Both the position numbers and the translations under genes were made by a program. The notes under the pieces are model-generated. The model made no database searches, was not told the DNA's origin, and saw only the letters and a program-made list of their open reading frames with translations. DNA of 64,000 nucleotides from Sphingosinicella xenopeptidilytica. GTDB lineage: Bacteria > Pseudomonadota > Alphaproteobacteria > Sphingomonadales > Sphingomonadaceae. Each line of letters opens with the position of its first letter. Within the stretch, counting starts at the first letter, position 1. The stretch covers positions 558,001 to 622,000 of the forward strand of contig NZ_JBHTIK010000015.1 of NCBI RefSeq assembly GCF_042676985.1, given 5' to 3'. Shown one piece after another: positions 43,815 through 52,220 of the stretch.

Positions 43815-43924
43815 GGGGTGCGCCAGCAGGACTTGAACCTGCGACCCCCGCGGCCGTATATCGGCGGTGTCACCCGACCGACTACGTAGCAACCGCGGAC
43901 TCTATCCGTCTGAGCTACGGCGCA
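43815..43924 (-). tRNA. tRNA-like gene with a 39-nt anticodon loop
   Basis: The minus strand folds as a tRNA: acceptor 5' TGCGCCG with 3' TGGCGCA (one wobble), D-arm GCTC...GAGT, T-arm GCAGG-TTCAAGT-CCTGC. The anticodon stem CGCGG/CCGCG (43893-43897 and 43849-43853) encloses 39 nt instead of 7. The extra sequence can fold alone (TCGG-T-CGG / CCG-CCGA hairpin). U33 is in place, but the anticodon cannot be assigned. The 3' end is CCC rather than CCA. It starts 9 bp after the winged-helix gene, so it may be cotranscribed. It may be a pseudogene or an intron-like insertion. Confidence 0.6.
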
Positions 43925-43933
43925 ATTCCGTGA

Positions 43934-44431
43934 TCACTCCTCGTCCGCATCCTTGTTGTGGACAAGCTTCAGCCGGCGCGGCGCACCCTTGCGGTCGCGC
44001 TTGACCTGCTCGCGCTCGCTCTTGTCCTTCATTTCGTCCAGCTTTTCCTCGGCGAACGGCATCACCGCCGCAATCAGACCGTCGAGATGATAGATGTTGG
44101 TCTTGCTGCCGGTCGGCGTGCGCCGCTCTTCGCGGGTGATGTAGTTCGCCCCTTCCATGGCCGCGATGTGCTTCTGGATCGTTCGCGGATGCACGTTCAT
44201 CGCTTTCGCCATCGTGCCCTTCGACGGGTAGGGCTTACCTTCCGCCTTCCACCACTTGCTCGCCAGATAGAGGATGATGTTCATGTCGAGCGGGGTGAGA
44301 TCGAGCTGACGCTGGTTCTCGATGATGACGCTCGGAAGCGCGGTCCAACCGGCATCCATGAGCGGCTTCGACCATTTCTTCTCATTGGTCTTCAGGCTTT
44401 CGACGGCTTTGGTTTGGGCTTTCACGGGCAT
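43934..44431 (-). CDS. Winged-helix DNA-binding protein (replication-initiator-like)
   Basis: A 165-residue basic protein with a helix-turn-helix of the HTH_36/replication-initiator type: LDLTPLDMNIILYLASKWW, then YPSKGTMAKAMNVHPRTIQKHI (recognition helix) and the wing NYITREERRTPTGSKTNIYHL. The C-terminal 40 residues are highly charged (EEKLDEMKDKSEREQVKRDRKG). The ATG at 44431 is used; the frame is open further upstream but through repeat-rich noncoding sequence. Nested inverted repeats precede it, and the aberrant tRNA follows, so it may autoregulate or bind the island for maintenance. Confidence 0.75.
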   Translation of the reverse strand: MPVKAQTKAVESLKTNEKKWSKPLMDAGWTALPSVIIENQRQLDLTPLDMNIILYLASKWWKAEGKPYPSKGTMAKAMNVHPRTIQKHIAAMEGANYITREERRTPTGSKTNIYHLDGLIAAVMPFAEEKLDEMKDKSEREQVKRDRKGAPRRLKLVHNKDADEE

Positions 44432-44798
44432 GGCGTATCTCGCTTTCACGGACCTATATGTGCCTGACCGTGCCGCAGCGCAAGTTTGACCGGGAGGCAC
44501 AGACGCCCAGGAGGGGGAGGTTCTTGGGCCTGCCAGTGGGAGCCGCTGGCGGCTCGGTCCGGGAGCCCGACGGGGCCTACAAAGTAGGGATATTGGGTAA
44601 TCAGGATTCCCGTTCACGCATATTCCGCTATGCGCATAACCCAGTATCCCCAACGGGGAGGCCTAGGCGCCTCCCCATCTCCGAAAAATTTCCAATTCCG
44701 AGGTCGTCGGCAACTCAGTAGCCGTTCGCAGCGGAAGGTTCGAGCGGGATCCGGACCAAGAGGTTTGTGGACTTCGTCGCCTCGCCATCATTGGCCAG
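44432..44798. other. Gap with nested inverted repeats upstream of the winged-helix gene
   Basis: Between the winged-helix gene and the HEPN-like gene there is no coding sequence. The part 44500-44570 is GC-rich with GAGCC/GGCTC complementarity. The part 44587-44676 contains three inverted repeats described separately. The rest shows nothing further. Confidence 0.5.
44587..44676. repeat. Nested inverted repeats (operator or origin-like)
   Basis: GGGATATTGGGT (44587-44598) faces ACCCAGTATCCC (44639-44650), 11 of 12 complementary. Inside is a perfect CGCATA-N6-TATGCG (44617-44634). Immediately after, GGGGAGGC-N6-GCCTCCCC (44655-44676) is perfect. The cluster is 160-250 nt upstream of the winged-helix start, which suits an operator or an origin-like site bound by that protein. 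Confidence 0.5.
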
Positions 44799-45353
44799 TC
44801 AGACGTCACCTCGCATCTCCATCACTGCGCCCTCGCACCAGGTGGCTATGATCCAATGCGCCTGGAACAGTTGATCGAGATCGACGGCGACGCCGACATA
44901 GGGCTTGCCGGCGGGATCAGTGGGATAGCGGAAGCGGTCGGCGAGCGGATCGAAAGACTGCACTTGCGCGATCATCGACCGCACATTGTTGGCCAGATCG
45001 TCATCGTCCTCGCAGCCTTCCTCTGCACGAATGTCGAGAAGCTGCTGAAATAGCTTCTCCAGATTGTGGCCGGGACTCCCCCGCATCGATCCCGCAAGCT
45101 CGAGGATCGCGGACTTGATCGCCAACTCGACGCTCTGTCGCCACAATGAGAGCAGCGGACGATCGAGCAGCCCGGAGCTGTCGACCCGCGCCAAATCCCA
45201 CAGGCTCTCGAACCCGCGTTGAAAGCTGTAGGACACGAGATCCCAAGAGCCGGCCATAAGGTCGGTCGACAGATCCCGTACGAATGGGCGCAGCGTAGGC
45301 TGCGCCTGAACAATCTCTTCGACGAGGGCCTCGCGGCGCTGGTACGACATCAT
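44799..45353 (-). CDS. HEPN-like accessory protein of the STAND gene
   Basis: A 184-residue all-alpha protein. The segment LWRQSVELAIKSAILEL...GHNLEKLFQQLLD (residues 70-107) and FDPLADRFRYPTDPAGKP (134-151) follow a HEPN-like pattern often seen in defence islands. R91-x4-H96 fits the spacing of the HEPN RNase motif but lacks its usual polar residue after Arg, so nuclease activity is uncertain. It begins 90 bp after the NERD-STAND gene on the same strand and is probably its operon partner. Confidence 0.6.
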   Translation of the reverse strand: MMSYQRREALVEEIVQAQPTLRPFVRDLSTDLMAGSWDLVSYSFQRGFESLWDLARVDSSGLLDRPLLSLWRQSVELAIKSAILELAGSMRGSPGHNLEKLFQQLLDIRAEEGCEDDDDLANNVRSMIAQVQSFDPLADRFRYPTDPAGKPYVGVAVDLDQLFQAHWIIATWCEGAVMEMRGDV

Positions 45354-45443
45354 TACCTATCCAGTTGAAGCTCATCGTTATCAGCTTGCGCGCGATCTGA
45401 CTAAGGCAGAGCGGGGCCGCTCTGCCAGAATTGTTGTTTGCTG

Positions 45444-48400
45444 CTAAGTCGCCGCGGACCCACTGGCACGCTCGGCCTCGAGCGATCGTGCTGTCGCCAG
45501 TGCTTGCTCGCCATGCCGCGGATGGTCGAGCCAGTCTTCCACCAGTCTGAGGTCGGTCGGGCGGCCGACAGTCGCCATCAATTGAAGAGCGGCATCGACA
45601 TGATCTTCCTCCAGCGATCGACCAAACTGGAAGCGGGCAAAGGCGGATGCGGCGGTATAGTGCGGGGCCAACACCACTCGAGCAAGCTGGTGGACCATGT
45701 CAGGCCAAAGCCTTTCGAACGCGATGTCGGGATGACCACCAAATCCGACATTGCGCGCTTCCCGTCTCAGGCGCTGGACGACATCGAAGGCGTTCGCGGC
45801 GCCGCACGCGACGAGCGCATCGGTCGATGGTGTTCCATTGCCGCCGTTGAGGACGTGAATAAGCGGTGCTGCAGCAAACCATGCGCGCATTGTCATATCG
45901 GGCGGTGCCGGTTGGGGCGGATCGAGCGGCAGGTCCATTGTCGCTAAAAGCCCGATCGCCTCAGCATAAGCGACGATTGCGAATTGATGCGAGTGTCCTT
46001 CGAGAAGGGGTCCAAGTGCCAGACGTTGCAGCTCAGGCTCCGCCTCGGGTGTGGGATCGCGGCGCAGTGCCCGCAAAATATCGTTGATGAACCACGGATC
46101 GCCAGGGCGCTCGCGCAAGCCGCGCAGCAGCAGGGCCTGTCGCTTCTCCACTGAAAGCACATCGTAGAACGCTTCCCAGTAGATGTCGGCATAGGGATGG
46201 TCATAGGTGCGCGTCACTGCACTGATTGCCAGCCCACAGGCTTCCGGCGACTCCGGCAGGTCGAGCATGTCCTCATATTCCTGCACCGCCGCGTCGACCG
46301 AGAAATCATGCTCCAGGCCGCCAACACCTTCCAGCGCATCCAGCACGGTGCTGTTCATGAACGGATTGTCGGAGAGAAAGCTGTCGAGTTCTTCTCGGAC
46401 CGCCTGCCGATCGGCATTGGTCAGCTCGCTTCCGCGGAACCGGATGATGTCGCAGATCATCAGGCGAAGATGATAGACCTGCGTGCGCCAGACGTGACGC
46501 AGCAGTTCGGGAAAACGCGTCGGCATCGGTTCACCGAGGGTACAACGCAACATCGCGACCAGCAGGAAGAGCTGCCCCACGCCAAATGTCTCGAATTCAT
46601 CGAGGTGGGCTGCGAGCCTCAGCTGTGTGTTTCGCTCTTCACGCTGCGCCCAGCTGTTCGGAATCGCATGGATGAGATTTTGCAGGTGCCGCGGGCCTCC
46701 GGCGGTGTGGTGCATTCCGTAAACGGTGCTGTAGGCTGCGGCGCGCCACGCGAGGCGAACATTCGGATGTAACTCCCTCAGACGATCGGCCTCGGCGAGA
46801 AGCCTCTCGTCCACTTGCGCAAAGAGCTCGAGCAGGTCTGGTAGCAGTCCCTCGCTCACAGCGGAGGGGATCAGCGTGAGGTATAGACTGTCGAGCGGGG
46901 CATCTTCGCCGGCATCCGCGAGGCTAGGGACAAGTGAGGATAGTTCGCGGGCATTTGTCACGCCTTCGGGAAGCGCGAGGTCGATGTCACCATAGCGTTG
47001 TCTGAGCTGCGCGATCAGGTCGCGTAGCCGGCTGATCACATAGCTCTTTGCCTTCGCGCCTGCGCGACCGGACAGCGCACTTTCGAGCAGCCGGGAATCC
47101 GGAGCGTCCAACAGTAGAGCTTCGATTTCCGCAGTCGTCGCGCAGCCGCCCAGCAGGAATTCGCGCAGTTCGGCGTTCATCGGCTGGCGCGCCGATGAAC
47201 GGAGCGCACCGGGCGTATCCGCACGGCGCAGGATCGCGTCGGCCGCGAAAAAGTCGCCGATCAGATCGTGGCGAAAGCCGACCCGGCCGGCCTCGCGCCA
47301 GAGCAGGCCAGCGGCGTGCGCTTTTTCGAGCGTGGTCACGTCCTGCGGATCGATGACGCGCTCAGCTGCGGCTATCGGCATGGCCGCGACGAACCCGGTC
47401 CGCATCGCGGTCGCAAGATTAGCAAGCCCTCCATTGGCCTGCGCTATCCCTGCCGCCTTCAGCCGAGCCCGCGTGAATGCGTGATAGAGCGAAAAGCGGC
47501 CATCAAGAGCATGCGTCCCGCCAAGCGTCGATGCCAGAATGGCGGCGTCGTGCGCGGTTGCGACGACCTCGAGCGCTGGCGTTTCCGACGCGGTCAGTAC
47601 GCGGCCGAGGTGCGCTTCGACAATGCGTTGGGCTTGGTCTCGCTCGGGTTGCGGGAGTTGGACAGTGCCACCCGCAAGGCTCGCCGGGAGCGCGATTATC
47701 TCCTGACCGGAAAGCACGATGCGGGCACCATAGTTGATGCGCGCCGCTTGTAATGCCGCGATCAGGTCTGCGCGCCGGTCCGCCGGACATTCGTTGATGG
47801 CGTCGACATGAATGATGATCTCGGCGCCGATGCTGGCGGCTGCGCGAAACAGGGCCGGCACTTTCTCGCGGGTGTAGCGTGCCACATCCGTTCGCAGTAG
47901 CGGGCCGAGATCGCGATGGAAGTCCCGGCTGCGAATGAAAATAGAAATATTGCCGTGTGCAGCACAGGCGCTGGCAAGCTGCTTGAGGAAACTGGTCTTT
48001 CCGCTTCCCGAGGGACCAACAATCTGCATCTGCTCGCCGTTCAAGATCCGCGCGGTTAAACTTTCGGTACTGTCTTCGCTATCGAATAGGGGGTCCACAT
48101 AGGGATCAAGCGTAGCTCGAGAAAGGTCGGCATGGGCCGCCAGATATTGGGCGATGAGCCGGTCTGCGTCAGAAGGTGGACTAGCGCGAGCGTCTTTCAG
48201 CCCCTGCGCCTCGGCAAAGGCGCGCCAGCGCTCCAAGGGCAGCGGATTATTTCTTGGGGTTTGGAGAAGCGCGACCAGATCCGCATATCCCCCGATGGCG
48301 GCCTTGAAATCACCCGTGGGTATCGCCGACCCGTTTGGAGCAGCGGGGTAGAGGCAAAGCATGCCCCCTACCGCATCGCGGACGTCCACCCCCTCCACAT

Positions 48401-48752
48401 TGCGAAGGCAGTCGGTCACGGTGAAGCGATTCTCCAAGGCTTGTTGATAGGGGTTGGAACCGTCGAGATCTCGCCGGCTGCCGTCGTCCTGTTCGAGACA
48501 CCAGGGACCGTTCACGCCTCCATGGACCGGATGAATGTAAGCCTTGATCTCGACAACGATCGCCGTGGCGGCGGTCGCGACGATCAGGTCGATCTGCCGC
48601 CGGTTCGGCCCGAGAATGACATTGGCGAGTAAGACGGCGTCGACGCCGGCTGCCTTCAAGTCGCGCTCGAGCCCATGGAGACACGCGATCTCTGCCGAGT
48701 TGGTGAGGTTATCACCGCAATAAGTTCGTAACGACACATCCCGCGCTGCCAT
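45444..48752 (-). CDS. NERD-domain nuclease / STAND NTPase (Avs-like layout)
   Basis: A 1102-residue multidomain protein. Residues 15-120 form a NERD/PD-(D/E)xK domain with Asp55 (RRQIDLIV) and Glu68-Ile-Lys70 (VVEIKAY). A P-loop NTPase of the STAND type follows, with Walker A GPSGSGKT (246-253) and Walker B IIIHVDAINE (312-321). Beyond about residue 520 it is a long helical repeat region suited to sensing. N-terminal nuclease, central STAND ATPase and C-terminal sensor is the layout of antiviral Avs proteins, in which target binding triggers nuclease activation. GGAGG lies close to the ATG at 48752, so a nearby start such as GTG 48737 is possible. I know no named family for it. Confidence 0.82.
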   Translation of the reverse strand: MAARDVSLRTYCGDNLTNSAEIACLHGLERDLKAAGVDAVLLANVILGPNRRQIDLIVATAATAIVVEIKAYIHPVHGGVNGPWCLEQDDGSRRDLDGSNPYQQALENRFTVTDCLRNVEGVDVRDAVGGMLCLYPAAPNGSAIPTGDFKAAIGGYADLVALLQTPRNNPLPLERWRAFAEAQGLKDARASPPSDADRLIAQYLAAHADLSRATLDPYVDPLFDSEDSTESLTARILNGEQMQIVGPSGSGKTSFLKQLASACAAHGNISIFIRSRDFHRDLGPLLRTDVARYTREKVPALFRAAASIGAEIIIHVDAINECPADRRADLIAALQAARINYGARIVLSGQEIIALPASLAGGTVQLPQPERDQAQRIVEAHLGRVLTASETPALEVVATAHDAAILASTLGGTHALDGRFSLYHAFTRARLKAAGIAQANGGLANLATAMRTGFVAAMPIAAAERVIDPQDVTTLEKAHAAGLLWREAGRVGFRHDLIGDFFAADAILRRADTPGALRSSARQPMNAELREFLLGGCATTAEIEALLLDAPDSRLLESALSGRAGAKAKSYVISRLRDLIAQLRQRYGDIDLALPEGVTNARELSSLVPSLADAGEDAPLDSLYLTLIPSAVSEGLLPDLLELFAQVDERLLAEADRLRELHPNVRLAWRAAAYSTVYGMHHTAGGPRHLQNLIHAIPNSWAQREERNTQLRLAAHLDEFETFGVGQLFLLVAMLRCTLGEPMPTRFPELLRHVWRTQVYHLRLMICDIIRFRGSELTNADRQAVREELDSFLSDNPFMNSTVLDALEGVGGLEHDFSVDAAVQEYEDMLDLPESPEACGLAISAVTRTYDHPYADIYWEAFYDVLSVEKRQALLLRGLRERPGDPWFINDILRALRRDPTPEAEPELQRLALGPLLEGHSHQFAIVAYAEAIGLLATMDLPLDPPQPAPPDMTMRAWFAAAPLIHVLNGGNGTPSTDALVACGAANAFDVVQRLRREARNVGFGGHPDIAFERLWPDMVHQLARVVLAPHYTAASAFARFQFGRSLEEDHVDAALQLMATVGRPTDLRLVEDWLDHPRHGEQALATARSLEAERASGSAAT

Positions 48753-48926
48753 TCCTCCAAGCTATACGTGGGGGTAGCCCGATCAAGAGTTCATAGCACA
48801 CATTATAAGTACCCGAGGCGAAAAGGATAGGTTTTCGCCCCTGTTCATTCTGAATGGCTACTTTGAGCCGACACGGGAGGGACGCACTCCTCTAGGCCCT
48901 CCCATCGATTTCCACTTCGCTAGGCG

Positions 48927-49417
48927 GCGTGGACAAATTCATGGCGTGCTGGAATGGTTGAAAAGTCGTAGGAAACGGACATCAGCATGGGCCATGCCAG
49001 AACACATTTTGACCAGCTTCGACATAACATTTTGCGGGAAAGGGCAAGTCCCGCTTCTCGCGTGGGATATGGTAGCCCCAACCTCCATCGAAGCCCGTTC
49101 TCGTCGTAATGTCGACACCCCAAGTGTGAACAGTCACAAGTTGAGGGTGCAGGCTGGCGATAGTAGCCGGGTATTTCTGCGCGGAGATTGATTGTTCAGC
49201 GCGATTTTCTGCGACCGTCAGCGAGAGAGCTTCTGCTCTAATCCCTGCCAGAATCGCCGGGTCGGAAACTGGCCGATCGCAGCCGCTTAGAATTGGCAGC
49301 GCCGCCAAAAAAGCAAGAATGAGGGTGCGATTGACCGGGCGACGCATTCCGACAGTAGAGCACATTTCTCCATTGACCGATATGTCGTCGTGTCCTGCCA
49401 TACGAATTTGTCCACGC
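48927..49417. repeat. 14-bp inverted repeat flanking the lipoprotein gene
   Basis: GCGTGGACAAATTC at 48927-48940 recurs as its reverse complement at 49404-49417. A loose ATGGC follows on each inner side after a 2-nt shift. The copies bracket the small lipoprotein gene and could be ends of a small element or two remnants of one mobile sequence. No transposase lies between them. Confidence 0.4.
48982..49347 (-). CDS. Small putative lipoprotein
   Basis: A 121-residue product with a lipoprotein signal: MRRPVNRTLILAFLAALPILSGC, lipobox LSGC. The mature part is short and contains TWGVDITTRTGFDGGWGYHIPREKRDLPFP, with no family recognised. The ATG at 49347 is chosen because the lipoprotein signal starts there; the ribosome binding site is weak. 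It lies between the integrase and the NERD-STAND gene and inside the 14-bp inverted repeat. Confidence 0.6.
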   Translation of the reverse strand: MRRPVNRTLILAFLAALPILSGCDRPVSDPAILAGIRAEALSLTVAENRAEQSISAQKYPATIASLHPQLVTVHTWGVDITTRTGFDGGWGYHIPREKRDLPFPAKCYVEAGQNVFWHGPC

Positions 49418-49570
49418 GGCCCAGGACAAATAGCGGCAGCACCCGGTGAGCCAACTCGAGCTGCTGAACGATGGTTATCTCAGCGGCAAGCGCCGGACTG
49501 AGCTTTCGCTGGGAATGGTAACTATCCCGGAAAGACAATCCGAAAGCTGCTTGACCGGCGCAGCCTGGGT

Positions 49571-50791
49571 TTACCCCGCCCCGAACTTCGCCCTGATGAT
49601 CTTCGCGCCGTCGCGGAGCTGGTCGAGATAGTCCGACCAATGCTGCATCATGCGCACGCGCTCCTCCCAGTATTCCCCGCGCGTGTAAGCGCGGCGGACG
49701 CCGTTGTTCTCCATGTGGGCCAGCTGGCGCTCTATGGCGTCGGCGTTCCAGATGCTCATTTCGTTGAGCAGTGTTGCCGCCATTGCCCGGAACCCATGCG
49801 CCGTCATATCGTCCTGGGCGTAGCCAAGACGCCTCAGCGCCGTGTTGACGGTGTTCTCCGACATCGGGCGGCGTGGCGTGTAAAACGACGGAAACACATA
49901 CCGGCCATGTCCGGTAAGCGGCTTCAGTTGGTCAAGAAGTGCAAGCACCTGTCGCGAAAGCGGCACCCGGTGCGGCCGGCGCATCTTCATCTTTTCGGCC
50001 GGGAGCACCCATAACGCCCTGTCGAAGTCGAATTCCGGCCACTCGGCCTGACGTAGCTCGCCCGGACGCACAAACACGTGCGCGGACATTTCCAACGCGA
50101 TTTTTGTGATGGTGTGACCGTTATATCCGGCAATGGCCCGCATCAGTCCGCCCGCCTCGGCCGGATCGGTAATGGCGGCGAGGTGTTTGACCTTGGGTGT
50201 CACCAACGCGCCGCGCAGGTCCACGGCAACATCCCGGTCGGCTCTGGCCGTGGCGATGGCGTAGCGGAACACGCGGCTGATGATGCTGCGCATCCGTTTA
50301 GCGCTCTCGTAATGTTTGGCCGCCTCAATGCGCCGCAGGACCATGAGCACCTCCTGCGCGCCGATTTCGGTGATCGGGCGGTTGGCGAGCGTCGCGTACG
50401 CCTTGTCGAGGAGCCAACGGATTTTCGCCAGCGTGAGGCTTGAAAGGCCGTCGCGTTCGTTCTTGAGGTACCATTCTTCGGCAATCGCCCGAAACGTGTT
50501 GCTGGCAGCAAGCTCCGCGCGCATCTGCTCCAGCTTCCGCTCCTCGGATGGGTCGAGGCCAGCCGCGAGGGTGCGACGAGCCTCGTCGCGCTTCACGCGC
50601 GCTTCGGCGAGGCTGAGCAACGGCCACTCACCAAAGGAGAGTGTCTTCTGCCGCCCCATATAGGCGTAGTTCATGCGCCAGAGCCGGGTGCCGCTCGGCT
50701 TTACGAGCAAATAAAGACCGTGCCCGTCGCCGAGCTTGTAGGGTGTGTCACGCGGTTTCGCGTTGCGGATCGCCAGCGCCGAGAGTCGCAT
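49571..50791 (-). CDS. P4-type tyrosine integrase of the island
   Basis: A 406-residue tyrosine recombinase. The N-terminal DUF4102-type arm-binding domain is LSALAIRNAKPRDTPYKLGDGHGLYLLVKPSG. The catalytic domain carries the first Arg in VFVRPGELRQAEW, His-x-x-Arg in TAHGFRAM, and the C-terminal His and Tyr in LAHMENNGVRRAYTRGEYWEER. AAGGAGGT before the ATG at 50791 fixes the start. It is transcribed away from tRNA-Leu, 160 bp from its 3' end, the classic arrangement of a P4-type island integrase. The motif set is complete, so it may be active. Confidence 0.93.
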   Translation of the reverse strand: MRLSALAIRNAKPRDTPYKLGDGHGLYLLVKPSGTRLWRMNYAYMGRQKTLSFGEWPLLSLAEARVKRDEARRTLAAGLDPSEERKLEQMRAELAASNTFRAIAEEWYLKNERDGLSSLTLAKIRWLLDKAYATLANRPITEIGAQEVLMVLRRIEAAKHYESAKRMRSIISRVFRYAIATARADRDVAVDLRGALVTPKVKHLAAITDPAEAGGLMRAIAGYNGHTITKIALEMSAHVFVRPGELRQAEWPEFDFDRALWVLPAEKMKMRRPHRVPLSRQVLALLDQLKPLTGHGRYVFPSFYTPRRPMSENTVNTALRRLGYAQDDMTAHGFRAMAATLLNEMSIWNADAIERQLAHMENNGVRRAYTRGEYWEERVRMMQHWSDYLDQLRDGAKIIRAKFGAG

Positions 50792-50912
50792 GGTACCTCC
50801 TTCAGGAGGGCAACTCGATACCACGAAAAATACCATGGTATCGTCGTGGTATCGGGCGAATTTGCCCGATTACGTGCGGACACTATAGCAAAAATAATAC
50901 AGGAAAACCAGT

Positions 50913-50972
50913 CACTTGGCGGACGAAAATGGACGTCCACGGACGGTCTCTGGTGCCCCCGGTCGGACTCGA
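50913..50972 (-). repeat. Proximal island attachment-site repeat
   Basis: The partner of 36955-37014 (53 of 60 identical, no gaps). It includes the last 22 bases of the intact tRNA-Leu gene and 38 bases downstream, and so marks the integrase-side junction. Confidence 0.8.
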
Positions 50973-51035
50973 ACCGACACTTCTTGCGAAACTCGATTTT
51001 GAGTCGAGCGCGTCTACCAATTCCGCCACAGGGGC
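50951..51035 (-). tRNA. tRNA-Leu (anticodon CAA)
   Basis: 85 nt including the encoded CCA. Acceptor GCCCCTG pairs with CGGGGGC (one wobble). The D-loop has the GGTAGACGC leucine type. The anticodon stem CTCGA/TCGAG carries the loop CTCAAAA, giving anticodon CAA. There is a long class II variable arm (TTTCGCAAGAAG) and T-arm GTCGG-TTCGAGT-CCGAC. It is the integration target of the island. Confidence 0.95.
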
Positions 51036-51104
51036 CCGGGCGGGATGCCACTAGCGGAAAGCGGCGGGCTTGCCAATTGTTCGCTGCGGGTTCAGGTGAT
51101 CGGC

Positions 51105-52220
51105 ATGACGAAACCCCCTCGCCGCTCCGGTCCGCCGCGCCGTCCATCGAAAGCCGGTGGCCCCGCCCGCCCGCCATCGGACGGCAAACCCCAGCGTCCG
51201 CGCCGCCCGGCGGACCACGACCGCGTTTCCGATGGTCCGCGCGCTGCGGAACGCGCTGGCGAGCGCGGTACCGGACGGCCCGTCCGTGAACGCACGCCCA
51301 TGGAACGCACGCCCATGGAACGCAGCGCTAATGAACGGACGGGAAAGCCCGGCGAGCGTGGGCCGCGCCCAGGCCGCCGTTTCGAGGCCGATGACCGGCC
51401 TTCCCGCCGCACGGATGGGCGACCCTCGCGGCGCACGGATGAGCGCCCTACGCGTCGCTCCGAAAGCTCTGCAGCGCCGGCCGCGCATCGTCCGGGTGCG
51501 CCGCAGCGCATTGCCAAGCTGCTCGCGCGCGCAGGCGTGGGCTCGCGCCGCGATATCGAACGGATGATTGCGGAAGGGCGCGTTTCGGTGGCGGGCACGG
51601 TGCTCACTTCGCCCGCGCTCAACCTCACCTCGCTCGCCGAGGTCACGTTGGACGGAAACCCCGTCGCCGCTGCGAGCGCGACACGCCTCTATTTCTTCCA
51701 CAAGCCGACCGGCTGCCTGACGACCGCGCGCGATCCCAAGGGCCGCGCCACGATTTACGACCTGCTGCCCAAGGATTTGCCCCGTCTCGTCACCATCGGC
51801 CGCCTCGACATGAACACCGAAGGCCTGCTGATGCTCACCAACGACGGTGAGCTAAAACGCGCGATGGAGCTGCCCGCGAACGCGCTGATACGCCGTTATC
51901 GCGTGCGCGTGTTCGGCAGCGTGAATGCCCGCTCGCTCGAAGCGCTTGCGGAAGGTGTCACCATCGAAGGCGTGCGCTACGGATCGATCAATGCCGATAT
52001 CGAGCACAAGTCGGGCGCCTATGCGTGGCTCGTGATCACGATCACCGAAGGCAAGAATCGCGAGGTCCGCAAGGTGCTGGAGCATCTCGGCCTCAAGGTC
52101 GCGCGGCTGATCCGCGTCGGCTACGGCCCGTTCGAACTGGGCGAGCTTCCGGTACGCGGCGTTGATCAGGTGCCCGACGATATCGTTTCGCGGTTCCGGA
52201 GCCGCCTTCCCGGCAAATGA
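51105..52220 (+). CDS. rluB: 23S rRNA pseudouridine synthase, RluB type
   Basis: A 371-residue enzyme. After a long disordered, Arg/Pro/Glu-rich leader (residues about 1-130, with short internal repeats such as MERTP and PSRRTD) comes an S4 RNA-binding domain (AGVGSRRDIERMIAEGRVSVAG) and a RsuA/RluB catalytic domain with GRLDMNTEGLLMLTNDG, whose Asp is the nucleophile. RluB makes pseudouridine 2605 of 23S rRNA. The ATG at 51105 has AGGTGAT upstream. It overlaps rsmD by four bases (ATGA). Family assignment is firm; RluB over RluE/RluF is likely from the leader and context. Confidence 0.85.
   Translation: MTKPPRRSGPPRRPSKAGGPARPPSDGKPQRPRRPADHDRVSDGPRAAERAGERGTGRPVRERTPMERTPMERSANERTGKPGERGPRPGRRFEADDRPSRRTDGRPSRRTDERPTRRSESSAAPAAHRPGAPQRIAKLLARAGVGSRRDIERMIAEGRVSVAGTVLTSPALNLTSLAEVTLDGNPVAAASATRLYFFHKPTGCLTTARDPKGRATIYDLLPKDLPRLVTIGRLDMNTEGLLMLTNDGELKRAMELPANALIRRYRVRVFGSVNARSLEALAEGVTIEGVRYGSINADIEHKSGAYAWLVITITEGKNREVRKVLEHLGLKVARLIRVGYGPFELGELPVRGVDQVPDDIVSRFRSRLPGK

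Larger units (their letters stand above)
36955..50972. mobile_element. Integrative genomic island at tRNA-Leu(CAA), defence-type cargo
   Basis: About 14 kb bounded by 60-bp imperfect direct repeats derived from the 3' end of tRNA-Leu and its flank. A P4-type integrase is next to the intact tRNA, as is typical. Cargo in order: DUF262 protein, RelA/SpoT-like protein, IS5-family element in a sigma-like gene, an unknown gene pair, an aberrant tRNA-like gene, a winged-helix protein, a HEPN-like protein, a NERD-STAND NTPase, and a lipoprotein. No conjugation genes were seen, so it is at most mobilisable. Seven mismatches between the repeats imply the insertion is old. Confidence 0.78.

Noticed and set aside
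45066..45083. Definite HEPN ribonuclease active site (R-x4-H) in the STAND companion
   Set aside because: The residue after Arg is Gly, not the usual Asn/Asp/His, so activity cannot be claimed; only a HEPN-like fold is suggested.
51290..51470. Tandem DNA repeats or CRISPR-like array at the start of the pseudouridine synthase
   Set aside because: The repeats are short, in frame, and encode the disordered Arg/Pro/Glu-rich leader; there are no spacers.
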